The position numbers and the translations under genes were made by a program. A DNA stretch of 64,000 nt. It comes from Bacteroidia bacterium (lineage in GTDB: Bacteria > Bacteroidota > Ignavibacteria > SZUA-365). Within the stretch, counting starts at the first letter, position 1; every line of letters begins with the position of its first letter. Shown here piece after piece: positions 55,702 to 64,000 of this stretch. Under the pieces are notes generated by a model. That model was given only the letters and a program-made list of their open reading frames with translations. It ran no database searches and was not told the origin of the DNA. The stretch covers positions 186,001-250,000 of the forward strand of contig JAOSJT010000001.1 of the NCBI GenBank assembly GCA_027493955.1, read 5' to 3'.

Positions 55702-56325
55702 ATGTACACGGAAACTGCGGAACGATGCATTGCCTTTGATGGCCATCGCTGCATAGCGAAGGGAAATATTCTCACCACGGCGGCTGCCGTGAAATCCTAT
55801 ATTGATGAGCGGCCGGAATCGTCCGTCTTGATTTTTGACGCAGGGGATTCCCGCATCGTCGAAATTGACTTTCGGGGCACCCGGGAGGAAGTCATTGACC
55901 GGCTGAAGACTCGCCTGGGCCAAAGCGGCGCACCACTTCCGGAATACCCGGAACCACCACGCCGCGCCGGTCGCCCGAAACTCGGCGTCATTCCGCGCGA
56001 GGTCACCCTGCTGCCGCGGCATTGGGGCTGGCTCGAGGCACAGCCCGGTGGGGCCTCCGTGGCACTGCGGCGGCTTGTGGACGAAGCACGGAAAGACAAT
56101 GCCGGACGCGAGCGCATGCGCTTGGCTCAGGAAGCCGCGTATCGCTTTATGAATGCGGTGGCGGGAGATCTCCCGGGCTTCCAGGAAGCACTGCGCGCCC
56201 TCTATGCCGGTAACGCCGGGCGCTTCGCAGAGGAAACCGCCGCCTGGCCGCGCGACGTGCGAGAGCATGCACGCGCGCTCGCCACGACGGCTCTCGACGC
56301 CGCGACTCCGCCGACAGCCGGATGA
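55702..56325 (+). CDS. DUF2239 family protein
   Basis: 207 residues. The opening CIAFDGHRCIAKGNI, FDAGDSRIVEIDFRGT and, later, GVIPREVTLLPRHWGWLEAQ and ASVALRRLVDEAR are the conserved blocks of DUF2239 (YedK-independent, function unknown). The ATG follows GTGGAGAAC. It has its own promoter and a GC-rich hairpin after it. It seems cytosolic. Confidence 0.85.
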   Translation: MYTETAERCIAFDGHRCIAKGNILTTAAAVKSYIDERPESSVLIFDAGDSRIVEIDFRGTREEVIDRLKTRLGQSGAPLPEYPEPPRRAGRPKLGVIPREVTLLPRHWGWLEAQPGGASVALRRLVDEARKDNAGRERMRLAQEAAYRFMNAVAGDLPGFQEALRALYAGNAGRFAEETAAWPRDVREHARALATTALDAATPPTAG

Positions 56326-56357
56326 TACACACTCTCTTGTATCGCCACCTTCCGGTC

Positions 56358-56382
56358 GGGGCCGCTGCGTGAAAGCGGCCCC
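56358..56382 (+). terminator. GC-rich hairpin after DUF2239
   Basis: GGGGCCGCT (56358-56366) pairs with AGCGGCCCC (56374-56382) around a seven-base loop; no T-run follows. The rest of 56326-56662 shows no gene. Confidence 0.4.
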
Positions 56383-56662
56383 GGCCGTCTCAGCCCCTGC
56401 GGAAGCGACGCGCCTATAGTTCCCGACCCCCAGCCCTGAGTGCGGCGTCAGCCCCGGCTCCCAATTCTTCATCACTATCCCACGCACTCCGGCGTCGGTG
56501 TCCCGTACGTGGTCGTTCGAGGTTCAGCCGAAGAAAAACGGGTTCATCGGAGAAAAAAGCTTGATTTTTTAAGAATATTTCGATATATACAGACGATAAA
56601 AGCCTACTCGGCAATTGTTGCCTGCCCTGCCGACGTCTGACCATACCATCATCGGAGCCGCC

Positions 56663-59600
56663 ATGAAGCCTGTAACAGTACTATCTGTGTTGTTCGGTTT
56701 TCTATTCATCTTTCTCAAAGGGCCGGACGTCACAGCCCAGGGCGTGATCATTCCAACGGACGAGCAGCAAACAGACATGCTCCGGGCGTACAGATTCGTC
56801 CTGACCCAGGCCTCGGCCGATTATCGTTTCACCAATACCACGATGGATACGCTGCTCTTCCCGCGCTGGGGCGAGTACTCGATCTACTGGGCCGCATCGG
56901 GACAAAACAGGGGCAGCTTCGTCTTTCCCGATGTGCTTCCTTCCGCGTATTCGACGGTGCAGGCAACCCGCTACACCGGGTACGATTTTGCGCAAGCCGA
57001 CCACTACGCGCTGACGTTCAAAGCCTACGCGAAGACGATCGCCATTTTCAAAAGCGCTTTGCAACGGAACAACGGAAGTGTGTCGTGGGAGGCGGTATAC
57101 TTCCAGAATCTCGTCGAGTCGCATTTGCTCGGTGGCGTCTCCTATCCCATCAACGAAAGAGAGATCGACTCGGCGGGCATCATCTGGACGACGCAGGTGC
57201 TGGTAATTCCGGCCTTCGCCATGCATGGCGGTGACTGGAAATTCTATGTGGACAGCATGTTCACCGCGGCTCCGCGGCTTCGCGAAAGGCTGCTTACCTT
57301 CCTGTCGCGCGGAGGAACGATATACACCGAGGGCAACGCCGTCTACGTGATAGAAAAACTGGGTCTGCTGTCCGATGGGGCGGTGGACTACACGGACGCC
57401 GTGCAGCCTGATACAACAAACAGCAGCATACTTCTCGATATCGCCGCATCCAACCATCCGGTCGCTTTTGCGCATGCGGCGGCGGGAAATCGCATTTACT
57501 CCGGCAGCATACCGAGGGTGCACTGCGGCGGAGCGGAAGTCCTCGCCAGGGCACAGGGTACGAGTACGCCTGTGATTTTCGTCCTGCAGGGTCCGAAGGC
57601 GAACAACGGACGGGTGATCTGCAATACCGCGCTTCCGACGGTCGGCGGCTCGAATGCCATACAGCCCGGGGAGACTTCGCACGAGAGCCGGCAGCTACAA
57701 TGGGCGATCAATGCCATCCTCTCGGCATTCGCCACGCGCATAGACGTCACGCGCTCGATTGACAACGCTATCCCGGATTCCATTACGGCCGGGCGCAATG
57801 CGGCCTCGTTCGACCGCTGCGACACTCTCGAGGTGCGGGTACGTCTGCGCAACCTCTCTTCTTCGCCCGTCAGTGGCATCGAAGTGCAGGAAGCGCTGCG
57901 GGATTTCTTCACGTTTGTGGACGTCGTGACGCCCGATGTGACGGCAGAGTACAGCAAACCGAATCTGACGTTTCGCGGGATTTCCCTGCAGCCGCACGAG
58001 GAAAAGGTAATCGTCTATCGTATCGCCACGCCGGCGCCCTCCGATCCCGTCCACGAAAAGGTAAACAGTTACATTTCCTGGGCTTCCTATATCTACGCGT
58101 CCTACGCCACCATTTCGTACACGGACGTTGACGGCGCCGCATCCTATCGCAAGTACAGGAATTACGTGGACCTGCTGTTCTCCGCGCGTATTGTAGCGGA
58201 TACCGATCTGAATTGGAAGAATTTCCTGGGACTGTACTATCAGCCGTTCAAAGTGTTCATGCTGATGGAGAACAAGGAGCGCACGGCGGCCAGGAGCACG
58301 AAATATGTGCAGTATATCCCCAAAGACGTTCCGTTTTACTGGACCGACACCGGGCTCGATATTCCCATTCTGAAAACTCCGGGCGGTAAATACGTGGACG
58401 TGCTCCGCGGCAGCAACAGCGACAGCTCTCCCGAGTTCGACATGGACAGCGACGGGCATCCCGACGTCTGGCTCGATACCGCGTCCATCAGCCCGAAAAA
58501 CTACCGCCTCGAAGAAACGGAAGTGTACTGGATCAATCCGTGGGAGCATCTGCGGAGCGGCAACACCGCATTGTACGAAGACATAGATCATGACGGACTG
58601 CGCGCGCAGGATGTGGACGGCGATGGAATCGTGGACATCGAAGAGCCAGGTGATAAAATCCGCGTCTGGAAAGTGACCTGGGATATCGGCACCATGGCCG
58701 GGTATCAGTTCTTCGATCCCTATTGTTACTTCGAAATCTGGGTCGATCCGCCGGATCTCGTTCCCATGTCCGCAGGTGTAGCGAGCGCGCTCGGGCGGCT
58801 TGATGGCGGCGTCGAAAATATGTTCTATCCCTACTCTCCCGATGTGCACGCGCCGAATCTCAGGGACACCTGCTGGACACATTGGATGGAGCGTGACGAA
58901 AAGGGGGACGTGGTGTGGAAGCAGCTCATCTTCCAGCAGATCGGGAACTATGAAGGATTCACCTTCATCGACACGCTGAAATCGGGCTACAAGCTGAAGG
59001 CGACGGACCGCTGCGCCGGCACCGTACCGCAGCCGCACAGGGAATTCATCGCCGTACTCTCCCTCGGTGGCGAGGAAATCGACATGAATAATTTCACACC
59101 CTCGAAATCGCAGTACTCCAACATCGAGTATGAAACGATATTCGGCGAGCAGCGAAACACGCCAATCCGCACCACATACACGTACTATGCGCCGCTGCCG
59201 AACCCGCTGCAGTTCGAATATCTAACCAACAATTTTACCATTACCAGTCCGAAGGACGGATCGCTGCTGCGAGAGCTCCCGGCCTATGGTAAAGCGAATC
59301 TCACCTTCGACATCGATGCGTCTACGGAGTACTCCTACTACTGGATACGCAACGCCGGACATGACGTCGATTTCAACGATCCGTCCGAGGCTCTTGACAG
59401 CGTCGAAGCGTTGGGCGATGGAGTGTTTGGTTACATGCTGTACGACATCCCGAAGGGTATGGGCGGTTACAAGATCACACTCCCGAAAAAATCCGACGGA
59501 AGCTACGACATCGACAGAATCCTGAAGGTCGACGGGAAGCCGTATCAATCGTGGTTGTCCAACGCGCACACCAGCGACTCGGTGCGGATATTCGAGGACC

Positions 59601-62263
59601 AGTTTACCTACCACCTTCATATCCCGCAACTGCTGATTCCGCCGGCTCTCGACGACGACAACTACGACGGCGTAGACGACTGGATAGACGACCGCGGTGA
59701 CCGCTTCCAATCCTCGACGGGCTTTTTGCACGACGGCTTCATGAAAGGAAACGGAGAATTGTATCCGGAATATCCGCCCACACCCTTCAGGGACGATATC
59801 TACGGTTGGGTGACGTCGGGCTGGTATCCGGGCGCGGACAACACCTACGGCGACGATTTTTTCGAGACGCTGGGTAAGACGCATTTCACCATCAGTGCGC
59901 AGTACGAGGGCCTGGGGAGGGAGGGCTCTGTTGACATCAGCAAGGGCGGCTGGCTCGTCGTGGAGGAAATCTTCGGCGGCTCACCCTGGGTGCTGTTCTC
60001 GCATGCACTCAGCGCCTATGCCGAGGGCGTCAATTACACGCTCACGTCCGCCGTTAATCCTTCCGTTGCGCGCTTCGGTGTGGACACCGTGTACGTCAGG
60101 CATGTGATCGAGGACAAAGGTGAGCCGCATTCCTTCGACGCGAATTTCGATCCCTTCCAGGTTTCCTACGGCTACGGACAAACGACGATCAGCACGTACT
60201 CGGGCGGCAAGGATCCCTGCGGTCTGATCGAGCCGTCGCCGAATCTCTCGACCATCATCGATCCCGGTCGCGACACGCGGCAGCTCACACTCGTTCCAAA
60301 CGCCGATCCGGCGAATCCGGATCTCGCAGACTACCCGAAGCAGGTGAACGGCACCTTTCTCTCCGTGCGCATCGAGGTGTCCAATGGTACGGACTACAAC
60401 TGGATCGGGACGAACATCACGCCGCACATCCCTGCGAAAAGCGGCAGCACCCGTCTCGTTATGAGTTATGTGTCATATCCACGGCCGCTGGTGCCCGCGC
60501 AGGTGGATCCCGCCACCGGAACTGTGATCCGGGGGGGTGATGATCCTCGTGCGTTCCGGGCCGGCTGGCGATTCAATCAGCCGGAGGGAGAAGTGCTCGT
60601 GAAAATGGGAAACGAACTGCCCCTCCTGCAGCCGTCGCGGCGCGCGTATTTCGTGTTCCTGTTCGAAGTGGATGCCTCCCTGGATGATGGCGTGTACGGC
60701 ATTGATTTTACGATGAAAGGCGAGATGCGGCATTACGACGGCAGCCCGGCAGGGTCGGCGGCGTTTGACGTGCCGTCGTCCATGTTCAGCATTGCTCCGC
60801 GCGATGCGCGTGGCAATGTGCGCGAGTACCAGAAGCTCGTCATAGGACAGGGCGCCCTCGGCGACATCGGCACGACCATGCTCTCGCCGCAATTTCGCGG
60901 ACTGGAGAATGTGCGCTGGTCCACGAAGGATGTGCAGGCAACGGACTTCGACACGCTCACCGCGACGCTCCCGGCAACATACCTTCCTGCCTCCGGCGTG
61001 GAAACCATCGATCTCTCGCGCTTTACCGCGTTTCCCACGGTTGATGCCACGAAGCTTTACGTGCTCGAAGAGGCCGAAGTGCGCAGCGGCACATCCATCG
61101 AAACGCTCAACATCACAAGCGGTGAAGCGCTGCATTATTCCTACGATCCTTTCGGCAGCTATACCGCCACCAGCAAGGCCTTGACCCTTTCCACCGTCGG
61201 TCCCAAGGTCGTGATCGGGAAAACGGTGTCCGATATCAACGGACGGCGGTACAGCGAGAAGTGCATTCCGGAATTCCTGCCCGGCGAAGAAAAGGTAATA
61301 AATGTCCTATATACGGTCACCAATCAAGGTTCGACGATGGCGGAGAACGTGGCGTTGCGCTGCGATTCCGGACCGCTGTTCGAAGCGGATCCCGACCACC
61401 TGCCCGCGGGCTGCAGAAGCGTGAGCGGCGGCATCGAGATCGGGTGTTCCTCGCTGATTCCCGGCGAAACCCGCGAGATCCTGCTGCGCTACCGCGCGAC
61501 GGAGCGCGCTTGCGCCACAGTGTACGATTCCATCGCGCTTGTGCGCGGCATGACCGCCACCTACGACGGCAAATACGTGTTGTCCGGCACGGTCAGGAAG
61601 GAAGTGTTCACCGTGCCCGATGCCGCTGTGCTCGATCTCCCGGCCTATGATTTCCGGGCGGACCGCCTTGTGTGTTCGCAACTGGACGCTGCGCCGGGCG
61701 AGCACGTGTCGCTGTATGTCAAAGTCGTCAACGGCGCACTTGCCGCAAAGGATGTAACGGTCGGATTTTACGCCGTGGTCAACAATGCGGACACTGTGTT
61801 GCTCGCTTCACGACCGCTCGACGCGATAGCGGGACAGACGTATCAGATCGTCTCTTCTGGCGTGACCATACCGGATTCCGCGATATGCATCGAGGTGTTT
61901 GCCCGCGTGGATGACGCGGACGGATTTGGCGAATTTTGCGAGGGCAACAACATCACATCGCTCAAGCTCCCTTTGCGCGGTCTGGACTGGATACTCGAGG
62001 TCGGCAATTTCCCGAATCCGATGCGCGGCGAGACTGTGATCTCCTATGTGCTTCCCCGCGAAGTACGCGAGCTCACGCTTTCACTGTACGCCCTGGACGG
62101 CAGGGAAGTCGGCAGGATAGAGCATCCCCCATCGGAAATTGGAAGACATAATATTCCCTGGCAGGAGGCGCAGCTTTCCGCCGGCACCTACCTGTACACC
62201 TTCAGGGGCATCGACGACCGCGGCGAACTGAAAACATTTACCGGACGCCTCGTCAAACTCTGA
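56663..62263 (+). CDS. Giant (1866 aa) T9SS-sorted surface protein with CARDB-like domain
   Basis: The start at ATG 56663 (CGGAG before it) opens a signal peptide (PVTVLSVLFGFLFIFLKGPD); an in-frame start at 56615 would bury it. Residues ~25-900 match no family I know. Calcium-loop-like Asp-rich stretches occur at ~593 (DMDSDGHPDVWLD), ~648 (DIDHDGLRAQDVDGDGIVDI) and ~1000 (LDDDNYDGVDDWIDD). A DUF11-like segment (YTVTNQGSTMAENVALRCDS) and a CARDB-like segment (GEHVSLYVKVVNGALAAKDV) follow at ~1550-1770. The last ~85 residues (NFPNPMRGETVISYVLPREV, LYALDGREVGRIEHP) form a sorting domain. It is probably a calcium-stabilised surface protein. Confidence 0.85.
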   Translation: MKPVTVLSVLFGFLFIFLKGPDVTAQGVIIPTDEQQTDMLRAYRFVLTQASADYRFTNTTMDTLLFPRWGEYSIYWAASGQNRGSFVFPDVLPSAYSTVQATRYTGYDFAQADHYALTFKAYAKTIAIFKSALQRNNGSVSWEAVYFQNLVESHLLGGVSYPINEREIDSAGIIWTTQVLVIPAFAMHGGDWKFYVDSMFTAAPRLRERLLTFLSRGGTIYTEGNAVYVIEKLGLLSDGAVDYTDAVQPDTTNSSILLDIAASNHPVAFAHAAAGNRIYSGSIPRVHCGGAEVLARAQGTSTPVIFVLQGPKANNGRVICNTALPTVGGSNAIQPGETSHESRQLQWAINAILSAFATRIDVTRSIDNAIPDSITAGRNAASFDRCDTLEVRVRLRNLSSSPVSGIEVQEALRDFFTFVDVVTPDVTAEYSKPNLTFRGISLQPHEEKVIVYRIATPAPSDPVHEKVNSYISWASYIYASYATISYTDVDGAASYRKYRNYVDLLFSARIVADTDLNWKNFLGLYYQPFKVFMLMENKERTAARSTKYVQYIPKDVPFYWTDTGLDIPILKTPGGKYVDVLRGSNSDSSPEFDMDSDGHPDVWLDTASISPKNYRLEETEVYWINPWEHLRSGNTALYEDIDHDGLRAQDVDGDGIVDIEEPGDKIRVWKVTWDIGTMAGYQFFDPYCYFEIWVDPPDLVPMSAGVASALGRLDGGVENMFYPYSPDVHAPNLRDTCWTHWMERDEKGDVVWKQLIFQQIGNYEGFTFIDTLKSGYKLKATDRCAGTVPQPHREFIAVLSLGGEEIDMNNFTPSKSQYSNIEYETIFGEQRNTPIRTTYTYYAPLPNPLQFEYLTNNFTITSPKDGSLLRELPAYGKANLTFDIDASTEYSYYWIRNAGHDVDFNDPSEALDSVEALGDGVFGYMLYDIPKGMGGYKITLPKKSDGSYDIDRILKVDGKPYQSWLSNAHTSDSVRIFEDQFTYHLHIPQLLIPPALDDDNYDGVDDWIDDRGDRFQSSTGFLHDGFMKGNGELYPEYPPTPFRDDIYGWVTSGWYPGADNTYGDDFFETLGKTHFTISAQYEGLGREGSVDISKGGWLVVEEIFGGSPWVLFSHALSAYAEGVNYTLTSAVNPSVARFGVDTVYVRHVIEDKGEPHSFDANFDPFQVSYGYGQTTISTYSGGKDPCGLIEPSPNLSTIIDPGRDTRQLTLVPNADPANPDLADYPKQVNGTFLSVRIEVSNGTDYNWIGTNITPHIPAKSGSTRLVMSYVSYPRPLVPAQVDPATGTVIRGGDDPRAFRAGWRFNQPEGEVLVKMGNELPLLQPSRRAYFVFLFEVDASLDDGVYGIDFTMKGEMRHYDGSPAGSAAFDVPSSMFSIAPRDARGNVREYQKLVIGQGALGDIGTTMLSPQFRGLENVRWSTKDVQATDFDTLTATLPATYLPASGVETIDLSRFTAFPTVDATKLYVLEEAEVRSGTSIETLNITSGEALHYSYDPFGSYTATSKALTLSTVGPKVVIGKTVSDINGRRYSEKCIPEFLPGEEKVINVLYTVTNQGSTMAENVALRCDSGPLFEADPDHLPAGCRSVSGGIEIGCSSLIPGETREILLRYRATERACATVYDSIALVRGMTATYDGKYVLSGTVRKEVFTVPDAAVLDLPAYDFRADRLVCSQLDAAPGEHVSLYVKVVNGALAAKDVTVGFYAVVNNADTVLLASRPLDAIAGQTYQIVSSGVTIPDSAICIEVFARVDDADGFGEFCEGNNITSLKLPLRGLDWILEVGNFPNPMRGETVISYVLPREVRELTLSLYALDGREVGRIEHPPSEIGRHNIPWQEAQLSAGTYLYTFRGIDDRGELKTFTGRLVKL

Positions 62264-62290
62264 CGTCCGAACGACAGGCGACGGATCAAG

Positions 62291-62326
62291 ACCCGCTTCG
62301 ACACATTACCGTCGGAGCGGGTTTTC
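62291..62326 (+). terminator. Terminator after the giant surface protein
   Basis: ACCCGCT (62291-62297) with AGCGGGT (62316-62322), an inner CGAC/GTCG helix, and a four-T tract. Confidence 0.75.
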
Positions 62327-62439
62327 CCGTATTGCGGTGGCTCGATGTCACACACGATATAAACCTGAGCGCAGCTAAGTTTACCCGACTGCTCATGACA
62401 TGTTGGACGATATGGGTCGACTCTGAGTATACCAAACCT

Positions 62440-62501
62440 CGTCACCCTGAGTGTGCCCACCAGTCCGCCCAGGTGGACTGGTGGGCACACTCAGGGTGAC
62501 G
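62440..62501. repeat. Perfect 27-bp inverted repeat
   Basis: Bases 62440-62466 are the exact reverse complement of 62475-62501, separated by eight bases. The stem contains GTCACCCTGAGTGTGCCCAC. Half-copies follow: GTCCGTCCAGGCGGACTG near 62550 and CACACTC after it. It is probably a mobile palindromic repeat (MITE or REP type). Otherwise 62264-62749 shows no gene. Confidence 0.9.
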
Positions 62502-62749
62502 GTGTTAGTTGAGTCGCTAATGCCAAATGTCATGAACGAAATGGACCGTCGTCCGTCCAGGCGGACTGACGCGCACACTCAAGTCGAAGACTCGCCGCGG
62601 CGGGATGATGAATATGACGTACACCTCAGAAGCTTGAACACCGACGTTGTAGGAATGTGCAGGCAAATACAGTTTTCAATAATCGAACATTTTTCGTAGA
62701 CGTACATGACGTTATAACGTTGTTACGCTACGACATCCGGAGGTGTTTG

Positions 62750-62983
62750 ATGATTTCAGCGAACCGTCGTGTGACGATTTACATCGATACGGATCTGCAC
62801 AAAGCGCTGCAATTGAAATCCGTTGAAACATCGAGATCCGTATCCGACCTCGTGAGTCAGGCAGTGCGTGAATCTCTTGCGGAGGATGCCGAGGATCTGG
62901 CCCTCTTCGAAACGCGTGCGCATGAGCCATCGCTCAGCTACGAAGACATGGTGAAAAAGCTGAAGCGCGATGGGAGAATTTAG
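62750..62983 (+). CDS. Ribbon-helix-helix (CopG-like) antitoxin
   Basis: 77 residues from ATG 62750 behind CCGGAGG. NRRVTIYIDTDLHKALQLKS and SVSDLVSQAVRESLAEDAED form a ribbon-helix-helix DNA-binding fold, and the tail LSYEDMVKKLKRDGRI is a typical toxin-binding extension. The partner toxin overlaps its end but is broken. It probably now acts alone or represses only itself. Confidence 0.8.
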   Translation: MISANRRVTIYIDTDLHKALQLKSVETSRSVSDLVSQAVRESLAEDAEDLALFETRAHEPSLSYEDMVKKLKRDGRI

Positions 62984-63086
62984 CGTCCGCTTCAGGCAGT
63001 CCGTATGGTGGAAACCCCGTCATCCTGAGTCATGTGACCAGCGCTGCGCGACGTTTTATATCGAGTGTGACATCGATTTGGGATGA
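62970..63086 (+). pseudogene. RelE/ParE-type toxin truncated by repeat sequence
   Basis: An ATG inside the last codons of the antitoxin starts MGEFSVRFRQSVWWKPR, of which the first ~13 residues match the start of RelE/ParE toxins. At about 63008 the coding sense is lost: the DNA changes to CCCCGTCATCCTGAGTC, a dispersed-repeat sequence, and the frame ends at 63084. The rest of the toxin is not found downstream, so insertion plus deletion is likely. Confidence 0.55.
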
Positions 63087-63170
63087 AAGATCTATCAAAT
63101 ATCGTCACGCTGAGCGCAGCGACCGCAGCACGGAGTGAGGTTGATAGATGATCGTCCCCGGTCGCGGAGT
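63013..63170. repeat. Dispersed repeat remnants
   Basis: Stretches such as CCGTCATCCTGAGTCATG and CGTCACGCTGAGCGCAGCGA resemble the CGTCACCCTGAG element of the 62440 palindrome. They are degenerate copies filling the space between the two toxin-antitoxin loci. Confidence 0.45.
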
Positions 63171-63292
63171 CGAAGCGCTCATGTCCGTCCTCTACGGTGT
63201 TCACAGGTCCCGATACAACCATGTCATGAGCAGCGCAGAGCACACCGCGGATTTATCGACTTGCTCTCGATAAGCACAAACCTTAACTTTAA

Positions 63293-63891
<599 letters not shown>

Positions 63892-64000
63892 TGTGTGAGA
63901 GATCGAACGTGCAAGAGTCGTGTCTATATTGTGCCCAAATGAATCGTGGACACATATCAAGATATCCCGAAACCCGGCCCAATGTTATCAGAATTCCTGC

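Noticed and set aside
63902-63930. Promoter for a gene past the right edge
   Set aside because: TATATT is present at 63925 but the -35 region (ATCGAA or TCGAAC) is poor and no downstream gene is visible.

Overview
The window looks like a chromosomal segment from a bacterium of the FCB group (Bacteroidota/Chlorobiota/Ignavibacteriota/Kapabacteria side). The main evidence is the number of large secreted proteins that end in a type A C-terminal sorting domain of the type IX secretion system (T9SS), together with the housekeeping set smg/DUF494, topA, xer, hpf, hprK and an MCE protein. Many genes carry clear Shine-Dalgarno sequences (AGGAGG-like), and several candidate promoters read TTGnnn-17 bp-TATATT. 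Core Bacteroidia show neither habit, so a deeper or sister lineage is more likely. That placement is inference; there is no rRNA here.

Layout. 1-4,360 is a decayed accessory zone: two near-identical HicB-like genes, a T9SS protein frameshifted in its signal peptide, a deleted RhuM pseudogene, and an orphan sorting-domain fragment. 4,610-8,819 is a propeller-PAS histidine kinase with a NarL/LuxR response regulator. 8,820-27,010 is a block of extracellular proteins: two Kelch-propeller proteins, two giant Cys-rich or DUF11-type proteins that share a homologous C-terminal half, a coiled-coil protein and a C10 (streptopain-type) protease. A ~265-bp non-coding element with a strong hairpin occurs twice in it. 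27,202-30,696 holds a lone UgpC/MalK-type ATPase with a small membrane protein, a divergent SLC45-like sugar transporter and a Crp/Fnr regulator.

31,243-37,267 is valS, an outer-membrane barrel protein and a BNR/sortilin-type T9SS protein. 37,560-38,806 is a RAYT-like transposase homologue whose HUH histidines appear replaced, followed by a six-unit, 45-bp-period array of REP-like palindromes. 39,181-45,268 is a housekeeping run: unknown gene, ybeY, smg/DUF494, topA, xer, hpf, hprK. 45,464-49,624 encodes a peptide-type ABC importer (binding protein and two permeases, one with an extra N-terminal membrane domain) and ends at an 18-copy heptanucleotide repeat. 49,928-51,989 has a small protein, an MCE/MlaD protein and a YIP1 protein.

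52,157-54,548 (minus strand) is a double-rhodanese lipoprotein and a multihaem cytochrome lipoprotein, probably a periplasmic or extracytoplasmic redox pair. 54,848-56,325 is mazG and a DUF2239 gene. 56,663-62,263 is an 1866-residue T9SS surface protein. The right end is a toxin-antitoxin and repeat zone: a long perfect palindrome, a ribbon-helix-helix antitoxin whose RelE-like toxin is cut off by repeat sequence, and an intact-looking DUF433-DUF5615 pair.

The most unusual items are the RAYT homologue beside its own REP array, the duplicated hairpin element, the shared C-terminal module of the two giant proteins, and the rhodanese/multihaem pair.
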